Shown: positions 26,143-35,952 of the stretch, piece after piece
Position numbering within the stretch: the first letter of the stretch is position 1
Layout: the number at the start of each line of letters is the position of its first letter
Assembly (NCBI GenBank): GCA_041391125.1
Contig: JAWKON010000022.1
Span: 1 to 64,000, forward strand
Direction of reading: 5' to 3'
Length of the DNA stretch: 64,000 bases
Source of the DNA: JACKBC01 sp041391125
GTDB taxonomy: Bacteria; Chloroflexota; Anaerolineae; Caldilineales; Caldilineaceae
Program-made: the position numbers and the translations under genes
Notes under the pieces: generated by a model
What the model saw: the letters and a program-made list of their open reading frames with translations, nothing else
Told to the model about the DNA's origin: nothing
Database searches by the model: none

Positions 26143-28224
26143 TTGGCAGTAGATACGGCAACCTCAGACAGCCCCCCAAACCGAGCAGCTTCCACGACCA
26201 TCGAGTCGTCTCCTCCGCCCCTTCCGCTTATTCTGATCCAGGGACTCCTGTGGCTTTTGCTATTGGGGCAACTGGTTTTCTACCTCTTCTATCGCATTGT
26301 TAATTTGGATGAGGGCTGGTATCTTTGGGCCAGCAAACTGGTTTATGAAGGCCAGCTTTTGTATCGTGATTTTGCCTATACGCAAACGCCCCTCCTGCCC
26401 TTTGTTTATGGGGTATTCCAGCCATTGTGGGGCCAGGGGCTTTACCAGGGACGTCTCATCACCATTGTTTTCAGCACACTGGCGCTCCTCTTGTATGCCC
26501 GCACTGCACAGCGCCATATTCAAACGGTATACCCGACCGCTAACAGCCGCTGGGTAAATGTTGTCTGCCTGGCCCTGTTCGCCAGCAGCTTCTATACGAC
26601 GGCATATCTCTCCTACACGGCCACCTATGGATTAGCCAGTCTCTGGCTTAGCCTTTCCCTCCTGTTTGCCCTGCCCCCTATTTCAACCAGCCAAGGCGCT
26701 TCCACCACGCTCAATCCGCGCGAACGTTCGGCGTTCATCCGCGCTGCTTTGGCCACCACCTTCCTCTGCATGGCCATTGCCACCCGGCTTTCTGTGCTGG
26801 GTGCGGCGCCGGCGCTGGCACTCTATCTGATCATGCGCAGCCGCGCCCGGTGGCGCCCGGTGGGCGTCATTGCGTTGAGCGCGCTGGCCGCCACGCTCAT
26901 TCTGATTGGACCTTTTCTCTGGCTCAGCGCGCCGCAAATGCTCTACGACATTTTCGGCTTCCATACGGATCGCATTCTGAGCGCGCAGCGCCAGTTGACC
27001 AAAATGGGCGGCGTATTGCAGCGCACCGCCAGCACATACGCCGCACCGCTGCTGATCCTGCTGCTTGGGCTCCTCGGCCTGATGCGCAACGCCATCCGCC
27101 AGCGTCAGTGGCCGCCCCTATTCAGCCGCTACCTTTTTGAAGTGATGCTGGTGGGCATGACGCTGGGCATGTTGTTGCTGCACCTGCTGCCGCGCACCAC
27201 CGACGATTATTACAATACTTTGTTGGGACCACTTTGGGCTGTTTTGGGCGCTTCCCTTTTGGCGCGCTTTGCACATGTTTTGACCGCGGCGGGTTATCGA
27301 AAAATATGGGGCTTACTCCTGGCTATGCTGGCAGTAGTGCTTAATGGCGTCATGCACGCCCACACCACGATACGCGCTGATCTGGTGCAGTTCCCCCCAC
27401 AGAATCAGATCGCGATCGTGAAAGCGGCGGCTGACTTTTTACGCGACGCCGGACTGGAAAACAAAACGCTGCTCACGCTCAATACGCATTTGGCGCTGGA
27501 AGCCAATATGACCGTTCCGTCTGGCTATGAAATGTCGATCTTTTCCTATCGCCCCACCTGGAGCAACGAACAAGCGCAACGCTACAAGGCCGTTAACAAT
27601 GAAATACTCATCCGCGATTTAGCCGCCGGCGCCGCCGCTATGGCCATCACCGATTTCGATCTGGAACGCTTCTACGGCGAGCGGCAGCGCATCTTTGAAG
27701 CCATGTGGCGCCACTATCGCTTTGCCAAAATCGTCCCCGGCTTTGACCCCATGCGCCGCAACCTCTATATCTATTTGGCCCCGCGCTTTACACCTTTGAC
27801 GCCCCAATTCCCGCTGGCGGTTGAACTGGCCAATGGCGTGACGCTGCTGGGCTACGATCTGGACAAATCTGCCTATTTACCGGGCGAAAAACTCTACTTG
27901 GGGCTCTACTGGCAAGCGCCAGAATCGGCATTGAAGCCTTACACTGTCTTTGTGCATATTGTGGATAGTCAAGGTCGGCTGGCCACCAACTGGGATACCC
28001 CCCCATGCAGCACAACCTGCCCCACCGACACCTGGCTGCCGCATGAAAATCTGCGCGACCCCTACCAAATACTGCTCCCCGCCGATTGGGATCCAGGCGT
28101 GTACACCCTAATGATCGGCATGTACGACTCGGCGACCGGCGTTGCCGTCGCCTTGCCGGCCAACGCACCGCAAAGTGAAGGCCAGCGTCTCATTCTCGGC
28201 CAATTTCAGGTGTTGCCCCGCTAG
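26143..28224 (+). CDS. GT39-like membrane glycosyltransferase with C-terminal beta domain
   Basis: 693 residues. About ten or more hydrophobic helices from residue 28 on, with the acidic motif NLDEGWYLWA in the first loop as in ArnT/PMT-type transferases that use polyprenyl-phosphate sugars. The loop YTQTPLLPFVYG is also typical. From about residue 555 there is an extracytoplasmic beta-sandwich (GYDLDKSAYLPGEKLYLGLYW ... GVYTLMIGMYD). The sugar and acceptor are unknown. The start is probably TTG 26143; no clear ribosome site is seen, so the N terminus is uncertain. Confidence 0.75.
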   Translation: MAVDTATSDSPPNRAASTTIESSPPPLPLILIQGLLWLLLLGQLVFYLFYRIVNLDEGWYLWASKLVYEGQLLYRDFAYTQTPLLPFVYGVFQPLWGQGLYQGRLITIVFSTLALLLYARTAQRHIQTVYPTANSRWVNVVCLALFASSFYTTAYLSYTATYGLASLWLSLSLLFALPPISTSQGASTTLNPRERSAFIRAALATTFLCMAIATRLSVLGAAPALALYLIMRSRARWRPVGVIALSALAATLILIGPFLWLSAPQMLYDIFGFHTDRILSAQRQLTKMGGVLQRTASTYAAPLLILLLGLLGLMRNAIRQRQWPPLFSRYLFEVMLVGMTLGMLLLHLLPRTTDDYYNTLLGPLWAVLGASLLARFAHVLTAAGYRKIWGLLLAMLAVVLNGVMHAHTTIRADLVQFPPQNQIAIVKAAADFLRDAGLENKTLLTLNTHLALEANMTVPSGYEMSIFSYRPTWSNEQAQRYKAVNNEILIRDLAAGAAAMAITDFDLERFYGERQRIFEAMWRHYRFAKIVPGFDPMRRNLYIYLAPRFTPLTPQFPLAVELANGVTLLGYDLDKSAYLPGEKLYLGLYWQAPESALKPYTVFVHIVDSQGRLATNWDTPPCSTTCPTDTWLPHENLRDPYQILLPADWDPGVYTLMIGMYDSATGVAVALPANAPQSEGQRLILGQFQVLPR

Positions 28225-28252
28225 TACATTTCAGCCAGTTGCAGTTTAACCC

Positions 28253-28338
28253 CGCGGAATATACTTGGCTCTGCCATAGATGAAAGTCGACTACTCGACT
28301 AAAATTAGCCGTAAGCCTTTTCATCTATGCCAACCGCG
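28253..28338 (+). ncRNA. Conserved structured element, copy A
   Basis: Nested pairing: CGCGG/CCGCG outermost, TTGG/CCAA next, then CATAGATGAAA/TTTCATCTATG. Shares AATATA.TTGGCTCTG, AGATGA and TCATCTATGCC.AACCGC with copy B at 42871-42960, while the stem tip differs by paired changes (GATGAAA/TTTTCATC versus GATGAGAA/TTTCTCATC). It lies about 430 nt before an exported CAP-domain gene. The strand is assumed from the next gene. It could instead be a mobile palindrome. Confidence 0.5.
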
Positions 28339-28514
28339 AGCATAACCTACCCATACCCGACCCTTCCCAGCGTTGAACACTAGTTGGACGATAGTAAAAC
28401 GTTCCACATCATACTAACAGGAAAGTGATTGGAATAGAGCATCACACTGACACCTACCACGTAAAGCTCCCACACGCTTCTCCGTGATACCCTATAACCA
28501 CCTTGTCAACACGC

Positions 28515-28562
28515 AATAACAGTCGTTGCCTTCGACAGGCTCAGGCGACGGCTGAGCTATTA
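28515..28562. repeat. REP-like palindrome copy
   Basis: AATAACAGTCGTTGCC and GGCGACGGCTGAGCTATT flank TTCGACAGGCTCA. The arms pair imperfectly. It lies in the 540-nt gap 28225-28764, which also holds structured element A and no gene. Confidence 0.75.
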
Positions 28563-28764
28563 CATCAACACACAATATTTTACGCAAAGCCGCATTTTCC
28601 CAACCACCAAGAAGGCCGAAACAGATTAGGCAAGCAAGTATCAGTAGATCGCAACGGCAGGAGAGGGGGCCGGATTCACCAATCGAGGCCGATGCCTGTA
28701 TCGTCAACACCGTTGCGGTGTACTGAGTATTAAAAGAGCGATGTATTGAGGAGCTAGTAATTGT

Positions 28765-29622
28765 ATGTATTCAAAAGTTGTATTTACTCGGGCCTTTGCG
28801 ACTCTCCCCCTTATGTGTTGCGGCGTATTGCTCTTCTTTGGCCTGGGGCCACTTATGCCCCGCACAGATGCGAACTCCACCAATATTTATGCGCAAGACA
28901 CCATTGATCCCGAAAATCCCATCAGCGCCATCGACGGTGCGCCGGACGTGAGCGGTTTTGCCCTGCCCGGCTGCGGCGGCGATCTGGTGGATGCCGTCGA
29001 TCTGGAAACCGAATTGCGCGTCGCCGAGTTAGTGAATCAAGAGCGGGCCAATGCCGGGCTGCCGCCTATGAAGCTGGTGGCCGGCCTTTCCAATGCCGCC
29101 CGCTATCACGCCGCCGATATGACGCACGACGACTACTTTGAGCACGATTCGTATGACCGCATCAACGGCACACTGGTCAAAAGCTGCGACTGGTTTCAGC
29201 GCATCCAGGCCTACTATCCCAGCCCGCGCGCCGAAAATATTGCCTGGGGCTATCGCACGCCCGAAAGCGTGATGACCGGCTGGATGAATAGCAGCGGTCA
29301 CCGCGCCAACATCTGGGTGACTACAGAAATTGGCGTGGGTCTCATCGAGTGGCGCTGGGTGCAGGACTTTGGCTCGCGCCGCGATGTCCATCCGCTGATC
29401 ATCAATGGCGAAGCCATCGGCACTGAAAACGCCGAGGTGCGGCTCTATGTCTACGGCCAGTGGGACGAAATTCGGCTGCGCAACGATGGGGGCCAGTGGA
29501 GCGACTGGATGCCTTTTCAGAACGATTTGAGTTGGCGCATCAGCGCTGTGCCGGGCAACACATCTGGTGGAAGCGGAAATGCGCGACGCCTCGGCCACGG
29601 TGAGCGCCAGCGACTCGATTGA
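28765..29622 (+). CDS. Exported CAP-domain protein (start of a broken gene)
   Basis: A signal peptide (MYSKVVFTRAFATLPLMCCG, hydrophobic to about residue 35) is followed by a CAP/SCP-like domain: LRVAELVNQERANAGLPPM, HAADMTHDDYFEH, ENIAWGY and GWMNSSGHRANI, with the usual His/Glu metal residues. CAP proteins are secreted; some bind lipids or act as hydrolases, but the role here is unknown. The family-like frame is lost near 29560 (after SAVPG), and the last residues GNTSGGSGNARRLGHGERQRLD are frameshift product. The rest of the gene follows in shifting frames. Confidence 0.8.
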   Translation: MYSKVVFTRAFATLPLMCCGVLLFFGLGPLMPRTDANSTNIYAQDTIDPENPISAIDGAPDVSGFALPGCGGDLVDAVDLETELRVAELVNQERANAGLPPMKLVAGLSNAARYHAADMTHDDYFEHDSYDRINGTLVKSCDWFQRIQAYYPSPRAENIAWGYRTPESVMTGWMNSSGHRANIWVTTEIGVGLIEWRWVQDFGSRRDVHPLIINGEAIGTENAEVRLYVYGQWDEIRLRNDGGQWSDWMPFQNDLSWRISAVPGNTSGGSGNARRLGHGERQRLD

Positions 29623-30880
29623 CTATGTGGGGGTTGCAGAGCCGACGCCGCAACCCACCGCCGAGCCAACGGCCACCGCTCCCGCCGCACCGCCAACCGC
29701 AACGGAAACGGCCCCAGATACCGCCACATCCACGCCATCCGCCACACCGCTGACAGAATCCTCCCCCACCGCACCCCCCAACCGCCACCGCTTCACCAGT
29801 TCCGCCCGCCGCCACTAACACACCAACGCCACAACCCACAGCAACCACAACCGATCGCGGAGCCACATCTGGAAGGCCACGTGGCGTTAGAAGGACGACC
29901 GGCCCCGCCGCACCAGCAGTGGAACACGCAGGTGCAGGTCAACTTGGCCGATTTGGTCAGCGGTGAGGTGCGCTATAGTTTCAACACAACCACCACTGCA
30001 AATGGCGACTTTTCGACCAGGCTGTCGAACCGGGTAGCTATCTTGTGGCTGTGAAGGGCGAACATACCTTGCAGCGCGTTGCCAATCGGTCGTCGACCGC
30101 AATAATCGGCGCATTAATATGGGACTGCTCTCCGAAGGGGATATTTTTGCCGACAACATGATCAGTATGCGCGATTTTTCGCTCTTCCGCCGCACCTACG
30201 GCAGTTGTGAAACCAGCCGCAGCGCCGATCTGGATGGCAGCGGCTGTGTTGATATGCAGGATTTGCAACTACTCATTCACAACTTTGGCCAGGCGGGCGA
30301 AACGCTCAACGGCGAGCCGCCCTATGCACAAACGGCCGCGGCTGCCGATCTGGAGCCAATGCCAGAACCACCACCCGCCAAACGCAAAGCACGCCGGCCA
30401 GCGCTTCACGGTAGCCGTGGTGGTCGACGGTACGCTTGGCGCCCCCATTGACGCCAGCGCCTTTTACCTAAGCTTTGACCCTGATCAGATGCAGATTGTA
30501 GATATTGCCCAGGGCGGCGCATTTGACGTGATGCTGAAGCAGAATATCGACAACAAAGCGGGTGAGATTGACTTTGCCGTAAGCGCCTTAAGCGCGCCAG
30601 CGACTGCACCAACGGTTCTGGCCTTGCTGGTTGTGGAATCGGTGAATGATCTGGACACCTGCCCTTTATGCTGGCGCAGGACGGCATGCGCATCAGCGAT
30701 GTAACCTACGATGGCCAATCGCTGATTACCGACAACCGCACATCGGAACAATTTACCTGACCTGGCAGAGTAACATTCGACAAGCATCTGTTTTTGCCGC
30801 TGGTAGAAATGAAATTAAAACCAATTACACGAATTTCAAAGTGGCGCGAAGGATTGGCAGGGGATGATACGATTAATTAA
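29560..30880 (+). pseudogene. Broken remainder: linker, dockerin-like and cohesin-like domains
   Basis: Family-like sequence continues but hops frame at least six times: a Pro/Thr-rich linker (EPTPQPTAEPTATAP), a segment HLEGHVALEGRPAPP, then EPGSYLVAVKGEHTLQRV, a dockerin-like EF-hand pair (ADLDGSGCVDMQDLQLLIHN), a cohesin-like beta domain (DASAFYLSFDPDQMQIVDIA) and a terminal KHLFLPLVEMK with stop at 30878-30880. One intact protein of about 700 residues probably once spanned 28765-30880. The density of breaks is far above the rest of the window: true decay, or a stretch of poor sequence. Confidence 0.6.
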
Positions 30881-30968
30881 GTGAGAGCGATTTACTTCTC
30901 CTGAATTGTTCTCCTTGTGGTTCTCCTTTTTGGGTGATTGGGTTTTCTCCTTTTGGGTGATTGGGTGC

Positions 30969-31001
30969 AAAAAGGCCATCGGAAGTTTCGATGGCCTTTT
31001 T
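30969..31001. terminator. Two-way rho-independent terminator
   Basis: AAAAAGGCCATCG and CGATGGCCTTTTT form a perfect 13-bp stem with a 7-nt loop, giving A/T runs on both sides. It serves the convergent CAP gene and fabH. Just before it, a 23-nt unit (CTCCTTTTTGGGTGATTGGG) is tandemly duplicated at 30925-30967. Confidence 0.9.
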
Positions 31002-31011
31002 GCTGTTTGGT

Positions 31012-31077
31012 GCAGTAGCGGGTAGCGAGTAGCTGGTGACGCATCTTCCGTCAAGCACCCGCCACCCGCCACCCGAC
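31012..31077. repeat. Heptamer palindrome, GGGTAGC/GGGTGGC type
   Basis: AGTAGCG GGTAGCG AGTAGCT GGTGACG on the left and CACCCGC CACCCGC CACCCGA on the right, imperfectly complementary. Part of the word (GGCGGGTGGCGAGT) also occurs at 14677-14692. Confidence 0.75.
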
Positions 31078-31093
31078 CTAGGATGCAAAGAAC

Positions 31094-32437
<1,344 letters not shown>

Positions 32438-32530
32438 AGCCCACTCCTTTCATACCCAGAAACTGGAACCCAGATTTCGAGACCGAGATATCGCCAAGAC
32501 CCCAATCTCTTTTCCCAATCCCAATCCGCA

Positions 32531-33817
32531 TCATGCATATTTTCGCAACATCACGCACGCATTATGACCACCGAACCCAAAGCTGTTGCTCAAGGTCACC
32601 ATCACTTCCGCCTTTTTGGGGACCAGAGGCGTGTAGTGCAAGTCACATTCCGGATCCTGATCGATCAGATTGATCGTGGGAGGAATAATACTTTCGGAGA
32701 TCACCTTAGCGCAGATCATGGTTTCGATGGCGCCGGCGCCGCCCAACAGATGACCGGTCATGCTTTTGGTGCTGCTGATGTTCACGTTATAGGCGTGTTC
32801 GCCAAAAACCTGCTTGATCGCCAGCGTCTCCGCCACGTCGTTAAGACGGGTAGCCGTGCCGTGGGCGTTGATATAGTCAACCTGCTCGGGCGTTACGCCT
32901 AGTTCGCCCGCTTTGCGCAGCGCCATGCTCATGGCATCCACGGCGCGCGTCCATTTTCGTGGGGTGCGGCCATGCTGTAGGCATCGGCGCTGCTGCCATA
33001 GCCGATTACCTCGGCATAAATGCGGGCTGCGCGCTTTGGCGTGTTCTTCAGTTTCCATCACCATCATGGCGCTGCCTTCGCTCATCACAAAGCCATCGCG
33101 GCTGACATCAAAGGGGCGGCAGGCCGTGGCCGGGTCATCATTGCGGCGGCTCAGCGCGCCCATTACGTCGAAGCCGGCAAAAATAATCGGCGAAAGCGCG
33201 GCGTCGCCGCCCCCCACCAGCATGACATCGGCATCGCCGCGGCGCAGCAATTCAAACGCCTCGCCGCAGACCGAAGAACCACTGGCGCACGCACTGACCA
33301 CAGCGTGATTGGGGCCGTGCAGGTTATACTCAATGGCAATTTTGCCCGGTGCGCTGTCGATGAGCATATTGGGGATCATGAACGGGCTGACGCGGCTCAT
33401 GCCGCGCTGATTAGCAAGTTCCTGGTTTTCCAATGTGGTGTGCAGACCGCCAATGGCGCTGCCATACAAAATGCCGCAGCGGTTGGATTGTTCGGCGCTA
33501 AAATCGACGCCGGAATCGGCCACGGCTTCGCGGGAAGCAGCCACGGCAAACTGAATGAAGGGATCGGTGCGGCGCGCCTCTTTGCGGTCCATATAATTTT
33601 CGGGGTCAAAGTCCTTAACCTGACCGGCAAAACGCGTCTTCAATTCGCTAGCGTCGAAATGCGTAATCGGCCCAATGCCGGATCGCCCGGCCAGCAGCGC
33701 ATCCCATGTTTCCCCCATAGTGAGGGCCAGCGGCGTAATCGCGCCCATCCCGGTAATGACCACGCGATGCACCGGCCGCATCAAACCGTTCCCATTTTGG
33801 TGTAAATTGGTTGCCAT
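32531..33817 (-). CDS. fabF: 3-oxoacyl-ACP synthase II (FabF), with an internal frame-shifted segment
   Basis: Elongating condensing enzyme. 428 residues with Cys in VSACASGSS, His in NAHGTATRLND and His in KSMTGHLLGGAGA. In the middle, about 35 residues (SPHLCRGNRLWQQRRC...) do not match the family; the other frame there reads ARIYAEVIGYGSSADAYSMA, the expected KAS sequence. Two compensating indels (near 33030 and 32950) explain it. It starts MATNLHQNGNGLMRPVHRVV and follows no close upstream partner; fabH is 93 nt downstream. Confidence 0.92.
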   Translation of the reverse strand: MATNLHQNGNGLMRPVHRVVITGMGAITPLALTMGETWDALLAGRSGIGPITHFDASELKTRFAGQVKDFDPENYMDRKEARRTDPFIQFAVAASREAVADSGVDFSAEQSNRCGILYGSAIGGLHTTLENQELANQRGMSRVSPFMIPNMLIDSAPGKIAIEYNLHGPNHAVVSACASGSSVCGEAFELLRRGDADVMLVGGGDAALSPIIFAGFDVMGALSRRNDDPATACRPFDVSRDGFVMSEGSAMMVMETEEHAKARSPHLCRGNRLWQQRRCLQHGRTPRKWTRAVDAMSMALRKAGELGVTPEQVDYINAHGTATRLNDVAETLAIKQVFGEHAYNVNISSTKSMTGHLLGGAGAIETMICAKVISESIIPPTINLIDQDPECDLHYTPLVPKKAEVMVTLSNSFGFGGHNACVMLRKYA

Positions 33818-33952
33818 ATTGTAATTTTATTTCTCCTGTTATTCTGCTCTGTTTGAAAACATGCTCACTTGCATTTTTACCCAAATGCTGCCCGCGTTTT
33901 CAAAACAACTCAGCATAAATTTGCGACTTACGCCGCATTGCCATATTGACAA

Positions 33953-33988
33953 GAGCAAGTCTCCCCACTGGAGATAGACTCCTTGCTC
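33953..33988. repeat. Hairpin in the fabF / ThuA divergent gap
   Basis: GAGCAAG (33953-33959) pairs with CTTGCTC (33982-33988), with an inner TCTCC/GGAGA. The 306-nt gap has no gene. It may belong to the 5' leader of one of the two divergent genes. Confidence 0.4.
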
Positions 33989-34034
33989 AGAGCGGACATA
34001 AGTCTATTGCCAGTCAACATCGTCCTGTTTGAAC

Positions 34035-34051
34035 TGTTCTATAATAGAACA
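34035..34051. promoter_or_regulatory. Operator-like palindrome overlapping a -10 box
   Basis: TGTTCTATAATAGAACA is a perfect palindrome around one central base and contains TATAAT. It lies about 75 nt before the ThuA-like gene. A dimeric repressor bound here would block the promoter. The GTTC-N7-GAAC spacing does not fit a LexA box I know. Confidence 0.5.
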
Positions 34052-34123
34052 CCAAATCTTGCCAAAAGTTGCGCAGAATTTGCCAGATTGAGTAAGCTTT
34101 GGCTGTCTTGAAAGGATTATTCA

Positions 34124-34993
34124 GTGAACGCCATCAAAGCACGCCTGCTTGTGCTACTCGCACTGTTGTTCATTGCCGCATTCGTCCACCGCATCCGCGC
34201 CCAGGATTCACCCGCATTTCGCGTACTGGTTTTCTCCAAAACCGTGGCGTTTCGCCACGCTTCCATTGAGAATGGACTGGCGGCTATTCAGGCCTTGGGC
34301 GCAGAGAACAACTTTGCCGTCGATCACACTGAAGACGCCGCGCTCTTTACCGATGAAAACCTAGCGCAGTATCAGGTCGTCATTTTTCTCAACACTACCG
34401 GTGACGTACTGGACGACGCGCAGCAAGCCGCGTTTGAGCGCTTTGTCCGCGCCGGTAATGGCTATGTGGGCGTCCATGCGGCCAGTGATACTGAATATAA
34501 CTGGCCTTGGTACGGTGAATTACTCGGAAGCTGGTTTGCCAATCACCCTGCCATTCAGGAGGCAACCATCCAGGTGGTGGATGCTAACCACGCCTCCACC
34601 AGCCACCTGCCCACTGTGTGGGTGCGTACCGATGAATGGTACAACTTCCGGACCGCGCTGCCCACCAGCATCAACGTGTTGCTCAATCTGGATGAAAGCA
34701 CCTATAGCGGCGGCCAGATGGGCGCCCAGCACCCCATTGCGTGGCAGCATGAATTTGACGGCGGCCGCGCCTGGTACACCGGCATGGGACACACAGCCGA
34801 GACTTATGACGAACCGCTCTTTCGCCAACACTTGCTGGGCGGCATCCGCTGGGCCGCGCGCCAAGAAGATGCGCCCGCCGCCACGCCCACACCGTCTGGC
34901 ACGGCGGTCACGCCGCCGGCAACCCCCACTAGCGTAGCCACGCCCGTCACGTCAGAATTGGAGACATTTTTTCTGCCGCTGATCTATCAATAA
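34124..34993 (+). CDS. Exported ThuA-like protein
   Basis: 289 residues. A signal peptide (MNAIKARLLVLLALLFIAAF, cleavage near RAQ, residue 27) leads a ThuA/glutamine-amidotransferase-like domain: VLVFSKTVAFRHASIENGL, the NTTGDVLDDAQQAAFE strand-loop, and GYVGVHAASDTEYNWPWYGE. ThuA-like domains are linked to sugar use; the catalytic chemistry is unsettled. A Pro/Thr-rich linker (about 248-275) and the end ETFFLPLIYQ follow. The start is GTG 34124 with AAAGGA 7 nt upstream. Confidence 0.85.
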   Translation: MNAIKARLLVLLALLFIAAFVHRIRAQDSPAFRVLVFSKTVAFRHASIENGLAAIQALGAENNFAVDHTEDAALFTDENLAQYQVVIFLNTTGDVLDDAQQAAFERFVRAGNGYVGVHAASDTEYNWPWYGELLGSWFANHPAIQEATIQVVDANHASTSHLPTVWVRTDEWYNFRTALPTSINVLLNLDESTYSGGQMGAQHPIAWQHEFDGGRAWYTGMGHTAETYDEPLFRQHLLGGIRWAARQEDAPAATPTPSGTAVTPPATPTSVATPVTSELETFFLPLIYQ

Positions 34994-35156
34994 TTTTGAT
35001 TCTCGCCGAAATTTGGGAAAACGAAAACTTTTCGCTAAAATAGGCAAGTTATGCAAAAAAGCCGAGTATGGCTTTTGACACCACGCCGCCGCATGTGGTC
35101 TATCCTATGCGGTTTGGCGCTTGACTGTAGTACTTAACAAAAGAAAGAAACAAATT

Positions 35157-35732
35157 ATGGCTCGCATGAAAATTCTGCTCACGCAAGACGTACCCACCCT
35201 GGGGCTGGCTGGCGACATTCGCACGGTCGCCGTCGGCTACGCCCGCAACTATCTCATGCCGCGCGGCTACGCCATTTTGGCTACCAAGGGCGCCCAGAAG
35301 CAGGCCGAAGAAATTCGGCAGGCTGGCATCCGACGCCGCGCGCAAGAGCGCGCCAATGCCCAAGCCCAGGCGCAGGTCATCACCGGCAAGCGGCTGCTCT
35401 TTAGCGCCCGCGCCGGCGATAATGACCGGCTCTATGGTTCGGTCACCAGTGCTGAGATTGCTGACAAACTGAGCGAAACGGTTGGCTTTGAGATCGATCG
35501 GCGCAAGCTCCAATTGGGGCAGCCCCTACGCGATCTGGGCGTCTATAATCTGGAGATTCGCCTGATGCCGGATGTGGCCACCACCTTTGTAGTGGGCGTG
35601 GTGCGCGAGGGCGAAGATTGGGCGGCTGCGGAAGCGCGCGCCGCCGCCGTTGCTGCCGCCGAAGCGGCCAAAGCCGCCGCTTCGGCCGCTGATGCAGATC
35701 AAGAGACGTCGGAAGAGGGCGACAGCGAATAG
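35157..35732 (+). CDS. rplI: 50S ribosomal protein L9
   Basis: L9 is an elongated protein on the L1-stalk side of the 50S subunit. 191 residues: N-terminal domain (MKILLTQDVPTLGLAGDIRT, VAVGYARNYLMPRGYAI), long helix rich in Ala/Gln/Arg, and C-terminal domain (RLYGSVTSAEIADKL; VVGVVREGEDW). An Ala-rich acidic tail of about 40 residues is an extension. ATG 35157 was chosen to fit the family; the frame is open to 35121. A good terminator follows. Confidence 0.93.
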   Translation: MARMKILLTQDVPTLGLAGDIRTVAVGYARNYLMPRGYAILATKGAQKQAEEIRQAGIRRRAQERANAQAQAQVITGKRLLFSARAGDNDRLYGSVTSAEIADKLSETVGFEIDRRKLQLGQPLRDLGVYNLEIRLMPDVATTFVVGVVREGEDWAAAEARAAAVAAAEAAKAAASAADADQETSEEGDSE

Positions 35733-35797
35733 AAAACCGCTGAATGCGTCAGCCGCCCAAGATAGCTAGCATCAAGTCAGCTACCATGATGAGGAGC

Positions 35798-35831
35798 AAA
35801 AAAGCATCGGACCCGGTTCCGGTGCTTTTTT
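35798..35831 (+). terminator. Rho-independent terminator after rplI
   Basis: AAAAAAGCATCGGA and TCCGGTGCTTTTTT pair with one G-T wobble around ACCCGGT-like loop, followed by T-rich sequence. Could work both ways. Confidence 0.9.
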
Positions 35832-35876
35832 ATATCGGGCGACCTGTCTGCAGCGCCAATATCTATGAAAATTGCA

Positions 35877-35946
35877 GGTGGCCGGTGGAAAGTCGAAGGT
35901 GGCAGGTCACCTTCAACTTTCCACCTACAACTTTCCACCTTCCACC
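35877..35946. repeat. Heptamer palindrome, GGTGGAA type, touching the rnhB start
   Basis: GGTGGCC GGTGGAA AGTCGAA GGTGGCA on the left, CCACCTTC-like complements on the right (to 35946). It ends 6 nt before the rnhB ATG, so it occupies the place of the ribosome binding site. Confidence 0.85.
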
Positions 35947-35952
35947 ATCCCC

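Noticed and set aside
28765..29622. Complete stand-alone CAP protein of 285 residues
   Set aside because: The last about 20 residues are not family-like, and the linker, dockerin-like and cohesin-like parts continue in other frames directly downstream.
34035..34051. LexA (SOS) box
   Set aside because: The half-site spacing (GTTC-N7-GAAC) does not match the LexA boxes I know, and no SOS gene follows.
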